DNA from: Cystobacter fuscus | Lineage (GTDB): Bacteria > Myxococcota > Myxococcia > Myxococcales > Myxococcaceae | DNA: 64,000 nt | NCBI RefSeq assembly: GCF_002305875.1 | Contig: NZ_CP022098.1 | Location: forward strand, 7,750,001-7,814,000 | Direction: 5' to 3' | Shown: positions 43,774 through 52,703 of the stretch, in pieces | How the letters are laid out: every line of letters begins with the position of its first letter | Position numbering within the stretch: the first letter of the stretch is position 1 | Position numbers and translations under genes: made by a program | The notes under the pieces: generated by a model | The model's input: the letters and a program-made list of their open reading frames with translations, nothing else | Told to the model about the DNA's origin: nothing | The model's database searches: none

Positions 43774-44905
43774 GGACGAGCTCCTTTCGAGGGGAATGGG
43801 GAATGCGCGCGACGGCGAACGTCATGGAGCGTCCGGCGCCGGGCTCGGTGTAGATCTGCTTGCGGACGAGCAACTCGGAGGCTCCGGAGGCGAGCAACGC
43901 CGAGGGCTCGGCCACCCCCCGGGTGCCCACGTGCTTCTTCACCGTCTCCGACGGCGTGGGCACGGGCACCGCGTCCAGCTCGGCGGCCGGGTACGTCTGG
44001 AGCGCCCAGCCATGCTTCTGGCACAACGCCAGCAGCGCGGGCTCATCGGCCTTCAAGTCCACGGTGGCCACCGCCTTCACCGAGGCGGGAGACAGCAGGG
44101 CCTGGGCGAGCATCTGGGCCACGCCCCGCTCCACCAGTTCCTCCGGGGTGCCCCGGTCACAGCCGATGCCCAACACCAGACTGCGGGGCCGGTAGATGAC
44201 GGCCTTCTCCCACTGGGAGCGGTGCGTCTCGCGGATGTCGCGATCGGTGGCGATGAGGAGCATCTCCCACGCCGCCGGGTCCACCCCATCGAGGGTACGC
44301 GTGTACCGCACGCCCGGAGGTAGCGGCTTGTCTTCCGGCCACCAGGAGGGCTCGCCCGCCTCCTGGACGAAGAGCACCGGAGCCTCGTTCACCACGGCGG
44401 CGCAGCCACGGGTGACGTTGCGCTCCAGATCATCCAGTCGCCAGCCCAGCTCCCGTCCGAGGATGTCCACCGTGAGGGTGCCCCGCACATCCGAGGCGGT
44501 GGTGACCACCGGGGTGGCGCCGAGCACGCTGGCCACCCGCTCGGTGAAGGCATTGCCCCGGCCCACGTGTCCCGACAGCACGCAGATGGAGAAGCGCGCG
44601 GCGTCATCGACGCACACCACCGCCGGGTCCACCTTCTTGTCCTCGAGCAGCGGGGCGATCATCCGCACCACCGCGCCCACGCTGATGATGAAGATGTGGC
44701 AGTCGTAGGCGGTGAAGGTGCGCGACAGGGTGGGCCCCATGGGCAGGGGCATCGGCAGGGCACCCGCGGGAGCCTTGGCCATGAGCTTCTCGGAGACATA
44801 CAGCTCCGCGCCCGGCAGCCCCGAGAGGAGCCGCTGGGCGATGCCCAGCCCGTGCAGGGTGATGGCGTAGACGGCGTAGGGCTTGCGTGCCGGGGGGAGG
44901 CTCAC
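43766..44905 (-). CDS. cbiG: Cobalt-precorrin-5A hydrolase
   Basis: 379 residues from GTG 44905, overlapping the cbiL stop. CbiG opens the delta-lactone and removes the C-20 fragment as acetaldehyde, a step found only in the oxygen-independent route. Marks: YAVYAITLHGLGIAQRL, FIISVGAVVRMIAPLLEDKKVDPAVVCVDD, ICVLSGHVGRGNAFTERVA, then LVLGIGCDRGTPEELVERGV and ATVDLKADEPALLALCQKH in the C-terminal domain. Full-length compared with the family. It follows cbiL by translation coupling (GTGA). Confidence 0.93.
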   Translation of the reverse strand: MSLPPARKPYAVYAITLHGLGIAQRLLSGLPGAELYVSEKLMAKAPAGALPMPLPMGPTLSRTFTAYDCHIFIISVGAVVRMIAPLLEDKKVDPAVVCVDDAARFSICVLSGHVGRGNAFTERVASVLGATPVVTTASDVRGTLTVDILGRELGWRLDDLERNVTRGCAAVVNEAPVLFVQEAGEPSWWPEDKPLPPGVRYTRTLDGVDPAAWEMLLIATDRDIRETHRSQWEKAVIYRPRSLVLGIGCDRGTPEELVERGVAQMLAQALLSPASVKAVATVDLKADEPALLALCQKHGWALQTYPAAELDAVPVPTPSETVKKHVGTRGVAEPSALLASGASELLVRKQIYTEPGAGRSMTFAVARIPHSPRKELVHG

Positions 44906-45666
44906 CGGGCCACCTCCGCCGCCTGGGCGAAGCGGCCGGCGAGCACGCCGCTGCGATCCTTCTTCGCCACCATCACCATGGAGAAGTAGTCGCACTTGTC
45001 ATTGCGGATGCTGCGCAGGTCACGCACCACCTTCTCCTGCCCGGTGGAGGCCCGCGACACGTAGACGGCGCGCTCGAGCAACCCCTCGCGCTCGAGCGCC
45101 TCCACCACCTGCGGCATGACCGAGCTCACCTTCATCAGCAGCACGGTGTCGAAGTCGCGCAGCACGCGGGTGAGGTCCTCCACCCCGTAGGTGGCCGGCA
45201 GGACGGCGATGCGCTCCTGCCCATCCGCCACGGGCACCTGCACCGCCGCGGGCACGGCGGTGATCGAGGAGACGGCGGGCACCACCTCGGTGCGCGTCCC
45301 GGGGAAGCGCTGGGGGACCTCGGCCAGCAGGTAGATGAAGGTGCTGTAGACGAGCGGATCCCCTTCCGTGATGAAGGCCACCTTCTTGCCCGCGGCCAGG
45401 CGAGGAGCCAGTTGCGCGTAGGCCTCCTCCCAGGCGGGCCGCAGCCGCTCGGGATCCTTCGTCATCGGGAAGGTGAGGAAGAGCCGCTCCTGACCGGGCA
45501 CCTCGCCCACGTTCTCCTTGGCGATGCGCCAGGCGAGCGACTCGTCATAGACGGAGCGCCGGGGAATGGCGATGACGTCCGCCGCGCGGAGCGTGTTCAC
45601 CGCCCGGAGCGTCATCAGATCCGGCGCCCCCGGCCCCACTCCCACGCCAATCAACACGCCACTCAT
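44902..45666 (-). CDS. cbiL: Precorrin-2 / cobalt-factor II C20-methyltransferase
   Basis: 254 residues from the ATG at 45666. It adds the methyl at C-20. Marks: GVLIGVGVGPGAPDLMTLRAV, IAIPRRSVYDESLAWRIA, KVAFITEGDPLVYSTFIYL, EVVPAVSSITAVPAAVQVPV and TVLLMKVSSVMPQVVEAL. Family length is normal. The 4-base overlap with cobL and GTGA with cbiG place it in the coupled series. Confidence 0.95.
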   Translation of the reverse strand: MSGVLIGVGVGPGAPDLMTLRAVNTLRAADVIAIPRRSVYDESLAWRIAKENVGEVPGQERLFLTFPMTKDPERLRPAWEEAYAQLAPRLAAGKKVAFITEGDPLVYSTFIYLLAEVPQRFPGTRTEVVPAVSSITAVPAAVQVPVADGQERIAVLPATYGVEDLTRVLRDFDTVLLMKVSSVMPQVVEALEREGLLERAVYVSRASTGQEKVVRDLRSIRNDKCDYFSMVMVAKKDRSGVLAGRFAQAAEVAR

Positions 45667-46913
45667 GTTGCTTCTCCCTGTGCTGCCGCCGGCCGGGTGG
45701 CCGCGAAGATGTGGATGGGGTTCTGCGCCTCGTAACGCAGGTAGTGCGCGAGCGGCTCGCCGCGAGACACGTTGAGCATCGTCACGTCCGGAGTGATTCC
45801 GTACGAGCGGAAGGCCGCGTAGGCCTCGGCCACGTTGTCCAGGGTGATGGCGTTGACCACCAGCCGGCCGCCCTCGCGCAGGCGGTTGAAGGCCACGTCG
45901 ATGATGTCGCGCATGCTGCCCTTGCTGCCGCCGACGAAGACGGCGTCCGGCGCATCCAGTCCCTCGAGGGCCTCCGGGGCGCGCCCCGCGATGACGCGCA
46001 CGTTGTCCACCCCATGGGCGAGCGCGTTTTCCCGGCACAAGCTCACGCCCTCCGGGTCCACCTCGATGGCGAAGACCCTCCCCTTGGGAGCGAGCATCGC
46101 CGCCTCGATGCCCACCGAGCCCGAGCCCGCGCCGATGTCCCACACCACGCTGTCGGGACGGATCTCCAGCTGGGCCAGGGACAGCAGACGCACCTCGCGC
46201 TTGGTGATGAGCCCCTTCTTGGGCATGCGCTTGGCGAAGGCGTCCTCGTGGAGGAAGGACATGCGCGGCGGTGGGCGCCAGCTCGGATCCGTGCGCAGGA
46301 GGACGAGGACGTTGAGGGGCCCGATGTCCGTGCACTCCGCGAGCGCGTCCAGCGAGAAGCAGCGGATGCGCTCCTCCGGGTTGCCGAGGCTCTCGCAGAC
46401 CCAGGCCGTGAAGCCGCGCACGCCGTGCTCCAGGAGGTGGCGGGCCAGCGCCGGGGGCGAGTTCTCACCATCGGTGAGCAGGGCCACCTTGGCCAGCAGG
46501 CGCAGCCGCGTGCACAACCCCTCGCGCGGGCGGCCGTGCACGGAGATGATCTCGGCATCGTCCCACGACACGCCGATGCGTCCGAAGGCGAGCTGCACCG
46601 AGGACGGATGGGGAATGAACTCCACGTGCTCGGCCCCTACCCTCCGGGCGACCTGCGCGCCGATGCCGAAGAAGAGCGGATCTCCCGAGGCGAGCACGCA
46701 CACCTGGTTCTCCAGGGCGAGCTCGGCCACCCGCTCCAGCGTCGGGCCGATGCCTCCACTGAAGGAGAGGCGCTCTCCGGAGAACTGGGGGAAGAACTCC
46801 AGGTGACGCTTGCCGCCGACCAGCACCCGGGCCTGCGCCACCGCGTTGGCCGCGCGCGCCGACAAACCCAGACAACCGTCGTCTCCGATGCCCACCACCA
46901 CCACCGGCTTCAT
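45663..46913 (-). CDS. cobL: Precorrin-6B/6Y C5,15-methyltransferase (decarboxylating), CbiE-CbiT fusion
   Basis: 416 residues. The N-terminal half is the CbiE methyltransferase (VVVVGIGDDGCLGLSARAANAV, VCVLASGDPLFFGIGAQVAR, FIPHPSSVQLAFGRIGVSWDDA). The C-terminal half is the CbiT methyltransferase/decarboxylase with a Rossmann motif VVWDIGAGSGSVGIEAAML and AVFVGGSKGSMRDIIDVA. Together they methylate C-5 and C-15 and remove the acetate carboxyl at C-12. Fused forms are common. It overlaps cbiC and cbiL by 4 bases each. Confidence 0.95.
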   Translation of the reverse strand: MKPVVVVGIGDDGCLGLSARAANAVAQARVLVGGKRHLEFFPQFSGERLSFSGGIGPTLERVAELALENQVCVLASGDPLFFGIGAQVARRVGAEHVEFIPHPSSVQLAFGRIGVSWDDAEIISVHGRPREGLCTRLRLLAKVALLTDGENSPPALARHLLEHGVRGFTAWVCESLGNPEERIRCFSLDALAECTDIGPLNVLVLLRTDPSWRPPPRMSFLHEDAFAKRMPKKGLITKREVRLLSLAQLEIRPDSVVWDIGAGSGSVGIEAAMLAPKGRVFAIEVDPEGVSLCRENALAHGVDNVRVIAGRAPEALEGLDAPDAVFVGGSKGSMRDIIDVAFNRLREGGRLVVNAITLDNVAEAYAAFRSYGITPDVTMLNVSRGEPLAHYLRYEAQNPIHIFAATRPAAAQGEAT

Positions 46914-47563
46914 GCCTTCACCCCATCCGCGCTGAGCATCAGCAGCGCGTGGATGATGGACACGGCGATGGTGCTGCCTCCCTTGCGGCCACGCACCGCG
47001 ATGTGCGGCACGGACAACTCGAGCACCGCCTCCTTGGACTCCGCCGCCGACACGAAGCCCACCGGCACACCGATCACCAGCGCCGGACGAGCCCCCTCCT
47101 CCTTCACCAGCCGGGCCACCTCCAGGAGCGCGGTGGGCGCGTTGCCCACCGCCACGATGGCGCCATTGAGCAGTCCCAGCCGATGCGCCTTGCGCATGGA
47201 CTCGATGGCCCGGGTGGAGCCCGCCTCGCGCGCCGCGGCGATGACGTCCTCATCCGAGATGAAGCAGTGCGTCCGGCAGCCATAGGAGGCGAGTCGCTCC
47301 TCGTTGAGGCCGGCGAGGATCATCTTCACGTCGGCCAGCACCGGGCTGCCGGCACGCAGGGCGCGGATGCCCTCGGCGATGGCATCGGGCGAGAAGCGGG
47401 CCAGCTCCTTGAACTCGAAGTCCGCGGTGGCGTGGATGATGCGCCGCACCACCTGCCACTCGCCCGGCGAGTAGGAATGCGGACCGGCCTCGTTGTCGAT
47501 GATGGAAAAGCTCTCGTCTTCGATGCGACGCCCGAGCGTCGTCATCTGACGCATGTCGTTCAT
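46910..47563 (-). CDS. cbiC: Cobalt-precorrin-8 methylmutase
   Basis: 217 residues from the ATG at 47563; the frame is open to 47908 but overlaps cbiD and is a shadow. It shifts the methyl from C-11 to C-12 to give cobyrinate. Marks: IEDESFSIIDNEAG, VVRRIIHATADFEFKELARFS with the catalytic His, ADVKMILAGLNEERLASYGC, IVAVGNAPTALLEVARLV, and VIGVPVGFVSAAESKEAV with VRGRKGGSTIAVSIIHALL. Normal length. Confidence 0.96.
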   Translation of the reverse strand: MNDMRQMTTLGRRIEDESFSIIDNEAGPHSYSPGEWQVVRRIIHATADFEFKELARFSPDAIAEGIRALRAGSPVLADVKMILAGLNEERLASYGCRTHCFISDEDVIAAAREAGSTRAIESMRKAHRLGLLNGAIVAVGNAPTALLEVARLVKEEGARPALVIGVPVGFVSAAESKEAVLELSVPHIAVRGRKGGSTIAVSIIHALLMLSADGVKA

Positions 47564-48669
47564 GCCGCGTGTCTCCTCTCGGGGTATTGCCCGAGCAAGG
47601 TGCCGTTGAAATCCACGAGGACGGCGCGAACCTCGAGCGGTCCCCCCGCGTGACGGGTGCACTGCTCGACGACGCGCTGGCACACCAGTCCGGTGATGTG
47701 GGTGAGGCCGTTGGCCGCGCACAGCTCGAGCACGTGGCGGGCGGTGTTGGCGCCCCGGATGTTGGCCACCAGTGTCTCCGGTGCTCCCGCCTCGGCGGCC
47801 AGGGTGGCCAGCAGCTCCATGTTCACCTCGGAGCCGGCCGCGTGCGTCTGCATGCGCCCATCGGCCATCTTGGACAGCTTGCCCATCATCCCCACGATGT
47901 GGACGCACGCCGCCTGGCGCCGGGCGGCATGGCGGATGGCCACGCCGATGAAGTCGCCCACCTGGATGAAGGTCTCCTCCGGCAGGTGGGGCAAGAGGCC
48001 CATGGCGTACTTCTCCGACTTGCCTCCCGTGGTGAAGACGAGCTCGGTGTTGCCGCGCGTGCGCGCCACGTCGATGGCCTGCACCACGCTCGCCTTGTAG
48101 GCGGACGTGGAATACGGCCGGACGATGCCGCTGGTGCCGAGGATGGAGATGCCGCCGAGGATGCCCAGGCGCGCGTTGAGCGTCTGCAGGGCCATCTCCT
48201 CGCCCCGGGGGACGTGGAGGGTGACGATGGCGCCCCGCCCCTCGGGCAGCTCCTCCAGCACCATGTCGGTGATGTTGCGGCGCGGCACCGGGTTGATGGC
48301 CGGACTGCCCACCTCGAGCCCCAGCCCCTCCTTGGTGACGATCCCCACGCCCTCGCCCCGCTCGAGCACCACCCGGCCGTCGTCGTCCGTCAACCGCACC
48401 TCGGCGACCATCTCCGCGCCGTGGGTGCAGTCCGGATCATCCCCGGCGTCCTTGATGACGCTGCACAGGGCCTTCTCCCCGTCCGACTCGCAGCGGTGCA
48501 GGGCGAACGTCACCGGCTGCCGGTTGGGCAGCGTCGTCTCCACGTGGGTGAGACGCTCGCCGCGCACCAGCACGCGAGTGGCCGCCTTGGCGGCCGCGGC
48601 GGCACAGGCCCCGGTGGTGAAACCGGTGCGTGAGCCGCGCTTGTCCCGGGGCGGAGGTGCCTCGCTCAT
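47560..48669 (-). CDS. cbiD: Cobalt-precorrin-5B C1-methyltransferase
   Basis: 369 residues from the ATG at 48669. It methylates C-1 and belongs only to the oxygen-independent route. Marks: SRTGFTTGACAAAAAKAATR, VIKDAGDDPDCTHGAEMVAEV, GVGIVTKEGLGLEVGSPAINP, LGILGGISILGTSGIVRPYS, then FIQVGDFIGVAIRHAARR and HIVGMMGKLSKMADGRMQTH. Overlaps the following cbiC and the preceding ferredoxin-reductase-like gene by 4 bases. Confidence 0.96.
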   Translation of the reverse strand: MSEAPPPRDKRGSRTGFTTGACAAAAAKAATRVLVRGERLTHVETTLPNRQPVTFALHRCESDGEKALCSVIKDAGDDPDCTHGAEMVAEVRLTDDDGRVVLERGEGVGIVTKEGLGLEVGSPAINPVPRRNITDMVLEELPEGRGAIVTLHVPRGEEMALQTLNARLGILGGISILGTSGIVRPYSTSAYKASVVQAIDVARTRGNTELVFTTGGKSEKYAMGLLPHLPEETFIQVGDFIGVAIRHAARRQAACVHIVGMMGKLSKMADGRMQTHAAGSEVNMELLATLAAEAGAPETLVANIRGANTARHVLELCAANGLTHITGLVCQRVVEQCTRHAGGPLEVRAVLVDFNGTLLGQYPERRHAA

Positions 48670-49403
48670 CCCGCGGCCTTCTTCGAGGGATTGTTGAAGA
48701 AGAACTCCATCCGGATGGCCTCCATCGCCAGTCCGGACTCCACCAGGGCCTGCCGCAGCGGGCTCAACACCGCCCCATCCCCGACGAGGTAGACGCGCTC
48801 GGGCACATGGGCTCGCGCGGCCTCCAGGGCCAGCGCCTGGATGTGCGCGATGCGTTCCGGATGACCCGGCGGCGGGCAATCCCGGTGCTGGAAGTGGCAG
48901 CCCAGCGCCTCCACCTCCTCGCGGGCCTTGTCGGCGGGCAGGAACACCGTGGGCGACTCGGAGAACCACAGCAGCCGGGTCCGCTCGCGCTGCGGGGCGA
49001 AGGCGCGGCCGTGCACCAGCCCCAGCGCGGCGGTGATGCCGCTGTCGGTGGCCACCACCAGCGTGCTCCGGGGCGTGGAGTCATCCGGAAGGAAGCTGCC
49101 CCACGGTCCGCTGAACGGCAGCTCCGCGCCCACCGGGGCCTCGTGCAACATCGCCGAGCCGGGGCCCCCGGCGAGCCGGTAGACACAGATGCGGAAGGTG
49201 CGCTGGTCCGCGTCGCTCGACACCAGCGAGTAGGCGCGCTTGTGCGCCTTGCCATCGGCGCGCGGCACGCCGGTGTTGAAGATGAGGTACTGGCCCCCGG
49301 TGAAGCCGAGTTCCTCCTCGCCCTGAAGTTGCAGGTGGAGGAGCCTCCCGCGCTCGCCCACGGGCGCGGAGGAGAGGATGCGAGCGGTGCGGGAGACGGC
49401 CAT
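48666..49403 (-). CDS. FAD-dependent ferredoxin/NAD(P)H reductase-like protein in the B12 operon
   Basis: 245 residues from the ATG at 49403. A ferredoxin-NADP reductase fold: FTGGQYLIFNTGV, the flavin motif KRAYSLVSS, then the NAD(P)-binding TLVVATDSGITAALGLVHG and YLVGDGAVLSPLRQAL. It lacks a fused iron-sulfur domain. Its job in B12 synthesis is not known to me. It may reduce Co(II) for BtuR, feed the ferredoxin-like domain of CbiX, or replace the precorrin-6A reductase, for which no CbiJ/CobK gene is visible here. It overlaps cbiD by 4 bases and is 4 bases from the DUF3209 gene. Confidence 0.8.
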   Translation of the reverse strand: MAVSRTARILSSAPVGERGRLLHLQLQGEEELGFTGGQYLIFNTGVPRADGKAHKRAYSLVSSDADQRTFRICVYRLAGGPGSAMLHEAPVGAELPFSGPWGSFLPDDSTPRSTLVVATDSGITAALGLVHGRAFAPQRERTRLLWFSESPTVFLPADKAREEVEALGCHFQHRDCPPPGHPERIAHIQALALEAARAHVPERVYLVGDGAVLSPLRQALVESGLAMEAIRMEFFFNNPSKKAAG

Positions 49404-49407
49404 GGTG

Positions 49408-49782
49408 CTAGTCCCTCGGGTAGATTTCGTGGGTGAAGTCGTGCACCTCCTCGAGGTCACGCCACAGCCGCTGGAGGGACTCGTTCTGGCGCCGCAGCTC
49501 CAGCTCCACCGACTTGGTCAGCACGAGCAGCGAGCGCAGGTAGGGCATCTTCGGATCATCCGCCCGGGTCGTGGAGACCTTCTCCTGCAGTTCCACCAGG
49601 GAGGCATCGAAGAAGCGCAGCATGTTCGCCATGTCGCGCGCCTGCATCAGCGAGCGCACCGGCCCTGGCTTCTCCGCCGCACTGCCCAGCTCGGCCAGCT
49701 CGTGCTGCCGCTCGGCGTCGTCTTCCACGCCCAGGATGTTCATCAGCGACAACCGCAACGCCGCCAGTTCATGACAGGCCAT
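49408..49782 (-). CDS. DUF3209-family protein
   Basis: 124 residues; GGAGA ribosome site at proper distance. The start MACHELAALRLSLMNILGV is what I recall as the signature of DUF3209, small helical proteins found beside cobalamin genes in haloarchaea and some bacteria. The protein is all-helical and acidic at the ends (EDDAERQHELAEL, then TKSVELELRRQNESLQRLWR). Only one Cys, one His and no known catalytic motif. Location between cbiX and the reductase-like gene suggests a role close to cobalt insertion or reduction; function unknown. Confidence 0.65.
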   Translation of the reverse strand: MACHELAALRLSLMNILGVEDDAERQHELAELGSAAEKPGPVRSLMQARDMANMLRFFDASLVELQEKVSTTRADDPKMPYLRSLLVLTKSVELELRRQNESLQRLWRDLEEVHDFTHEIYPRD

Positions 49783-49796
49783 GTGTGTTCTCCTCG

Positions 49797-51005
49797 CTAC
49801 TGCATGATGTTGTCGACCAGACGGGACACGAGGCGATCACCCACCAGGTGCTCTTCCACGAGCTCCCGGGCATCCGCCTCCGTGACGCCGCGATACCAGA
49901 TGCCATCCGGGTAGACGGCCACGGTGGGCCCCTCGCCACAGCGGCCCATGCAGGCCGTCCGGGTGATGCGCACCGTGCGCCCCTTGCCCACTTCCTTGAG
50001 CTTGCGGCGCAGCGCCTCGATCAGCGCCACGCTGCCGCGCTCGGCGCAGTCGGCGTTGCCGCAGACCAGCACGTGCTTCTCCATGGCGCGGTGGGCGTGC
50101 GGATGGGGCGCCGCCTGGGTGTGCGTCTCCCGGTGGCGGATGCTCCAGAGCAGCGCCTTGAGGCCTCCGACGTTCTCCTGGAGGCCCGTGAGCGGCACGC
50201 GGTACTGGCAGCCATCGCACGGCAGCGGCACCCCGCCCGCGAGGGCCTCCTCGATGCGCCGGTCCACGTGCTGGACGAGCGGCGACATGCTGCCATCCGC
50301 CAGGTGTGGTGCCACCTCGGCGCGCAACCAGGGATAGCGCTCGGCGAAGAGGGCCACCTGGGCGTGGATCTTCTGCAACAGCACCCCGGAGAAGAGCAGG
50401 TAGGGCGCCACCAGGATGCGCTCCGGTCGGGCCCGGGCCACCCACTCCAGCGCCTCCTCCAGCGAGGGCTTCGCGATGCCGACGAAGGCCGGCTGCACCT
50501 GGGCGAAGCCCCTGCCCTCCGCGTAGAGGCGGGTCAGCTTGCAGAAGTCACCGTTGGCGTCTGGATCCGACGAGCCACGCCCCAGCATCACCACCACCAT
50601 GCGCGCCGCCTCCTGGGGGGAGAGCGGTCCGGTGCGGGCCTGGGTGCGCTCGAAGGCCAGTTGCGCGAGATCCGGATGGACGCCAAAGGCCTTCACCGCG
50701 AGGAAGCGCACGCCCGGGTGATTCTTGCGCGCCGTGGCGAGCGCCAGCGGAATGTCGTTCTTCACGTGCTTCGCCGTGAAGAGGAAGAGCGGGACGACGA
50801 GCACCTCCGGCACCTCGGAGGCGATGGCATCCAGCGCCTCGGGGAGGGCCGGCTCGGTGAGCTCCACGAAGCCCAGGCCCACGCGCCGCTCCGGATGGGC
50901 CTCGCGGTAGGCGTCCACGAAGCGGTGCACCTCCGCGATGGCCTGCGCGTCGCGGCTGCCATGTCCGACGAAGAGGATGCCGTGGTTGGAACGAGGGGTG
51001 CTCAC
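49797..51005 (-). CDS. cbiX: Sirohydrochlorin cobaltochelatase fused to a 2Fe-2S ferredoxin-like domain
   Basis: 402 residues from GTG 51005. Two CbiX-type halves (ILFVGHGSRDAQAIAEV with the metal-binding His at about residue 15, VVPLFLFTAKHVKNDI, and a second half with VVVMLGRGSSDPDAN and ILVAPYLLFSGVLL) insert cobalt early, as in the anaerobic route. A His-rich linker (RHRETHTQ, then HPHAHR) follows. The last 100 residues form a thioredoxin-like 2Fe-2S domain with CGNADCAERG and ACMGRCGEGP. Long CbiX proteins with a cluster domain are known; its role may be redox sensing or electron transfer. Overlaps cbiO (GTGA). Confidence 0.9.
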   Translation of the reverse strand: MSTPRSNHGILFVGHGSRDAQAIAEVHRFVDAYREAHPERRVGLGFVELTEPALPEALDAIASEVPEVLVVPLFLFTAKHVKNDIPLALATARKNHPGVRFLAVKAFGVHPDLAQLAFERTQARTGPLSPQEAARMVVVMLGRGSSDPDANGDFCKLTRLYAEGRGFAQVQPAFVGIAKPSLEEALEWVARARPERILVAPYLLFSGVLLQKIHAQVALFAERYPWLRAEVAPHLADGSMSPLVQHVDRRIEEALAGGVPLPCDGCQYRVPLTGLQENVGGLKALLWSIRHRETHTQAAPHPHAHRAMEKHVLVCGNADCAERGSVALIEALRRKLKEVGKGRTVRITRTACMGRCGEGPTVAVYPDGIWYRGVTEADARELVEEHLVGDRLVSRLVDNIMQ

Positions 51006-51859
51006 GGGTGCACTTCCTGGCTTGTGGGGACGAGGAGAGGAAGGAGGCGCCGGGCGGCCTCGGCGACCGTGAGGGGCGGGGCTTCCCCCGACTCGGGAAG
51101 GAAGGGCGCGAGTTGGGCCCACAACTCGGCGACGGCCGGTGCGCGCAGATGCGCCCGCGCCAGCAGCGCCGCGTCCCGGAAGACCTCCGCGGGAGGACCG
51201 AAGGCGAGCAATCGCCCCTCGCCGAGAACGGCCGCCCGGTCGGCGAAGAAGGGCACTTCGTCGGTGGCATGGGTGGAGACGATCAGCGCCACGTCGCGCT
51301 CGCGCGCCAGACGCCGCAGCAGGGCCGCCGTCTCGCGCTCTCCCACCGGATCCAACCCGGCGGTGGGCTCATCGAGCAGCAACACCGCCGGATGCATCGC
51401 CAGCACGCCCGCCAGACAGGCCCGCTTCTTCTCCCCGAAGCTGAGCGCCTCGATGGGGCGCTCCGCCAGGTGCGCCAGGCCGGTGGCGGCGAGCGCCTCG
51501 TCCACCCGGGCCCGCACCGCGTCCGGAGCGAGCCCCTGATGCATCGGACCGATGGCCACGTCCTCCCCGACCGTGGTGCCGAACAACTGGTCATCCGGAT
51601 TCTGGAAGGCGAGCGCCAGGCCCGCTTCGGTCCGGGCCACCGCTCCGCGCGGAGCCACCTGTCCGCGCAGCCACACCTTGCCGGCGCGCTCCGGCACCAG
51701 CCCCGCGATGCCGCGCAGCAGCGTCGTCTTGCCGCACCCGTTGGCGCCGAGCAACGCGACCACCTCTCCCGACCGCACCTCGAGGGACAGGCCGGAGAGG
51801 ATGGCGGGGCCGCCGGGGGTTCCCACCGAGAGCGCCTCGAGTGCGAGCGCCGCCTTCAC
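51002..51859 (-). CDS. cbiO: Cobalt ECF transporter ATPase
   Basis: 285 residues from GTG 51859. ABC ATPase with VALLGANGCGKTTLLRGIAG (Walker A), LAFQNPDDQLFGTTVGEDVAIGP (Q-loop of the Cbi/Eco type), LSFGEKKRACLAGVLAM (signature), LLLDEPTAGLDP (Walker B) and STHATDEVP (switch His). A C-terminal extension of about 50 residues is present. It powers cobalt import together with CbiQ, CbiM and CbiN. Overlaps cbiX and cbiQ by 4 bases. Confidence 0.95.
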   Translation of the reverse strand: MKAALALEALSVGTPGGPAILSGLSLEVRSGEVVALLGANGCGKTTLLRGIAGLVPERAGKVWLRGQVAPRGAVARTEAGLALAFQNPDDQLFGTTVGEDVAIGPMHQGLAPDAVRARVDEALAATGLAHLAERPIEALSFGEKKRACLAGVLAMHPAVLLLDEPTAGLDPVGERETAALLRRLARERDVALIVSTHATDEVPFFADRAAVLGEGRLLAFGPPAEVFRDAALLARAHLRAPAVAELWAQLAPFLPESGEAPPLTVAEAARRLLPLLVPTSQEVHP

Positions 51860-52488
51860 GGCCGCTCTCCCGGGGGTGGGAGGTGGGCACCACGGCAGCC
51901 CCGGGCGGCCATCGCCTCGGCGGTGGCGTGGGCCTGATCGAAGGCGCGGACCAGGGTGAGCCCACCGAGCGCCCCGAGCGAATGCACGCCGCGGCGCACG
52001 CCCCGGTAGCCGAGGCGGAGGATCTGGGCCTCGCGCGCGGTGTGGGCCGCCCGCTCGAGGACCGTGGCGTAGCGCACCGCGAGCGCGAGCACCTCGGCGA
52101 GCGGGGCCGGCACCCGCCAGGCGCGCAGCGCCCCCACCAGCGCCCAGGGCGGAGTGAGCGCGATGAGGAGGCCGAAGACGGTGGCTCCCGCGGCGACCCG
52201 CGTCCCCAGCACCAGCCCGAGTCTCCAGGCTCCGCTCGCCTCCGGCCGCAGCAATCCGTGCAAGGCCCAGAGCGCCAGACCCGAGAAGAGCGCCACCCCG
52301 AGGCGACGCAGCAACACCCCCGCCCGCTCGCCCACCGCGAGCGAGGCGAGCAGGGCCAGCGCCGCCACCGTCGAGGCGGTATGCGGCGCGGGCCCGGCGA
52401 GCGCCACCAGCAGAGAGAGCAACGCGCCCCCCAGCTTGAGGCGGGCATCCAGCCCGGCCACCCGCTCGCGAAGGGCCGCGCGGCTCAC
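51856..52488 (-). CDS. cbiQ: Cobalt ECF transporter transmembrane coupling protein
   Basis: 210 residues from GTG 52488; the frame is open to 52563 over cbiN. Five or six hydrophobic segments (LKLGGALLSLLVALAG, LALWALHGLL, AAGATVFGLLIALTPPW). The paired Ala-Arg/Glu motifs that bind the ATPases are seen in HTAREAQILRLGYRG and QAHATAEAMAARGCRG. It is shorter than the usual 225-260 residues at the N-terminus but contains the core. Confidence 0.88.
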   Translation of the reverse strand: MSRAALRERVAGLDARLKLGGALLSLLVALAGPAPHTASTVAALALLASLAVGERAGVLLRRLGVALFSGLALWALHGLLRPEASGAWRLGLVLGTRVAAGATVFGLLIALTPPWALVGALRAWRVPAPLAEVLALAVRYATVLERAAHTAREAQILRLGYRGVRRGVHSLGALGGLTLVRAFDQAHATAEAMAARGCRGAHLPPPGERP

Positions 52489-52703
52489 GCCCGCTCTCCC
52501 GTCTCGACGAACAGGGAGCGGTAGAGGTAGCCGAGGAAGAAGCCCCCCACGAGCCCGGCACACAGGAAGGCGAAGAGGAGGACATCCCCCTCCAGCGGAA
52601 TCAGTGGCGGATGGGGGGAACGTCCCGCGGCCTCGACGAACGGGAGCACGACGTGCTCGTCGACACCCGGCCAGCCCGAGGCCTCGGCGAGGAGCGGCTT
52701 CAT
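52485..52703 (-). CDS. cbiN: Small membrane component of the cobalt transporter (CbiN-like)
   Basis: 72 residues from the ATG at 52703. One clear C-terminal membrane span (VLLFAFLCAGLVGGFFLGYLYRSLF) after a short Pro-rich hydrophilic part (WPGVDEHVVLPFVEAAGRS, then SPHPPLIPLEGD). CbiN normally has two spans with a periplasmic loop; here only one is convincing, so it may be a reduced version or a PDGLE-type partner. Position between cbiM and cbiQ with 4-base overlaps supports the name. Confidence 0.7.
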   Translation of the reverse strand: MKPLLAEASGWPGVDEHVVLPFVEAAGRSPHPPLIPLEGDVLLFAFLCAGLVGGFFLGYLYRSLFVETGERA

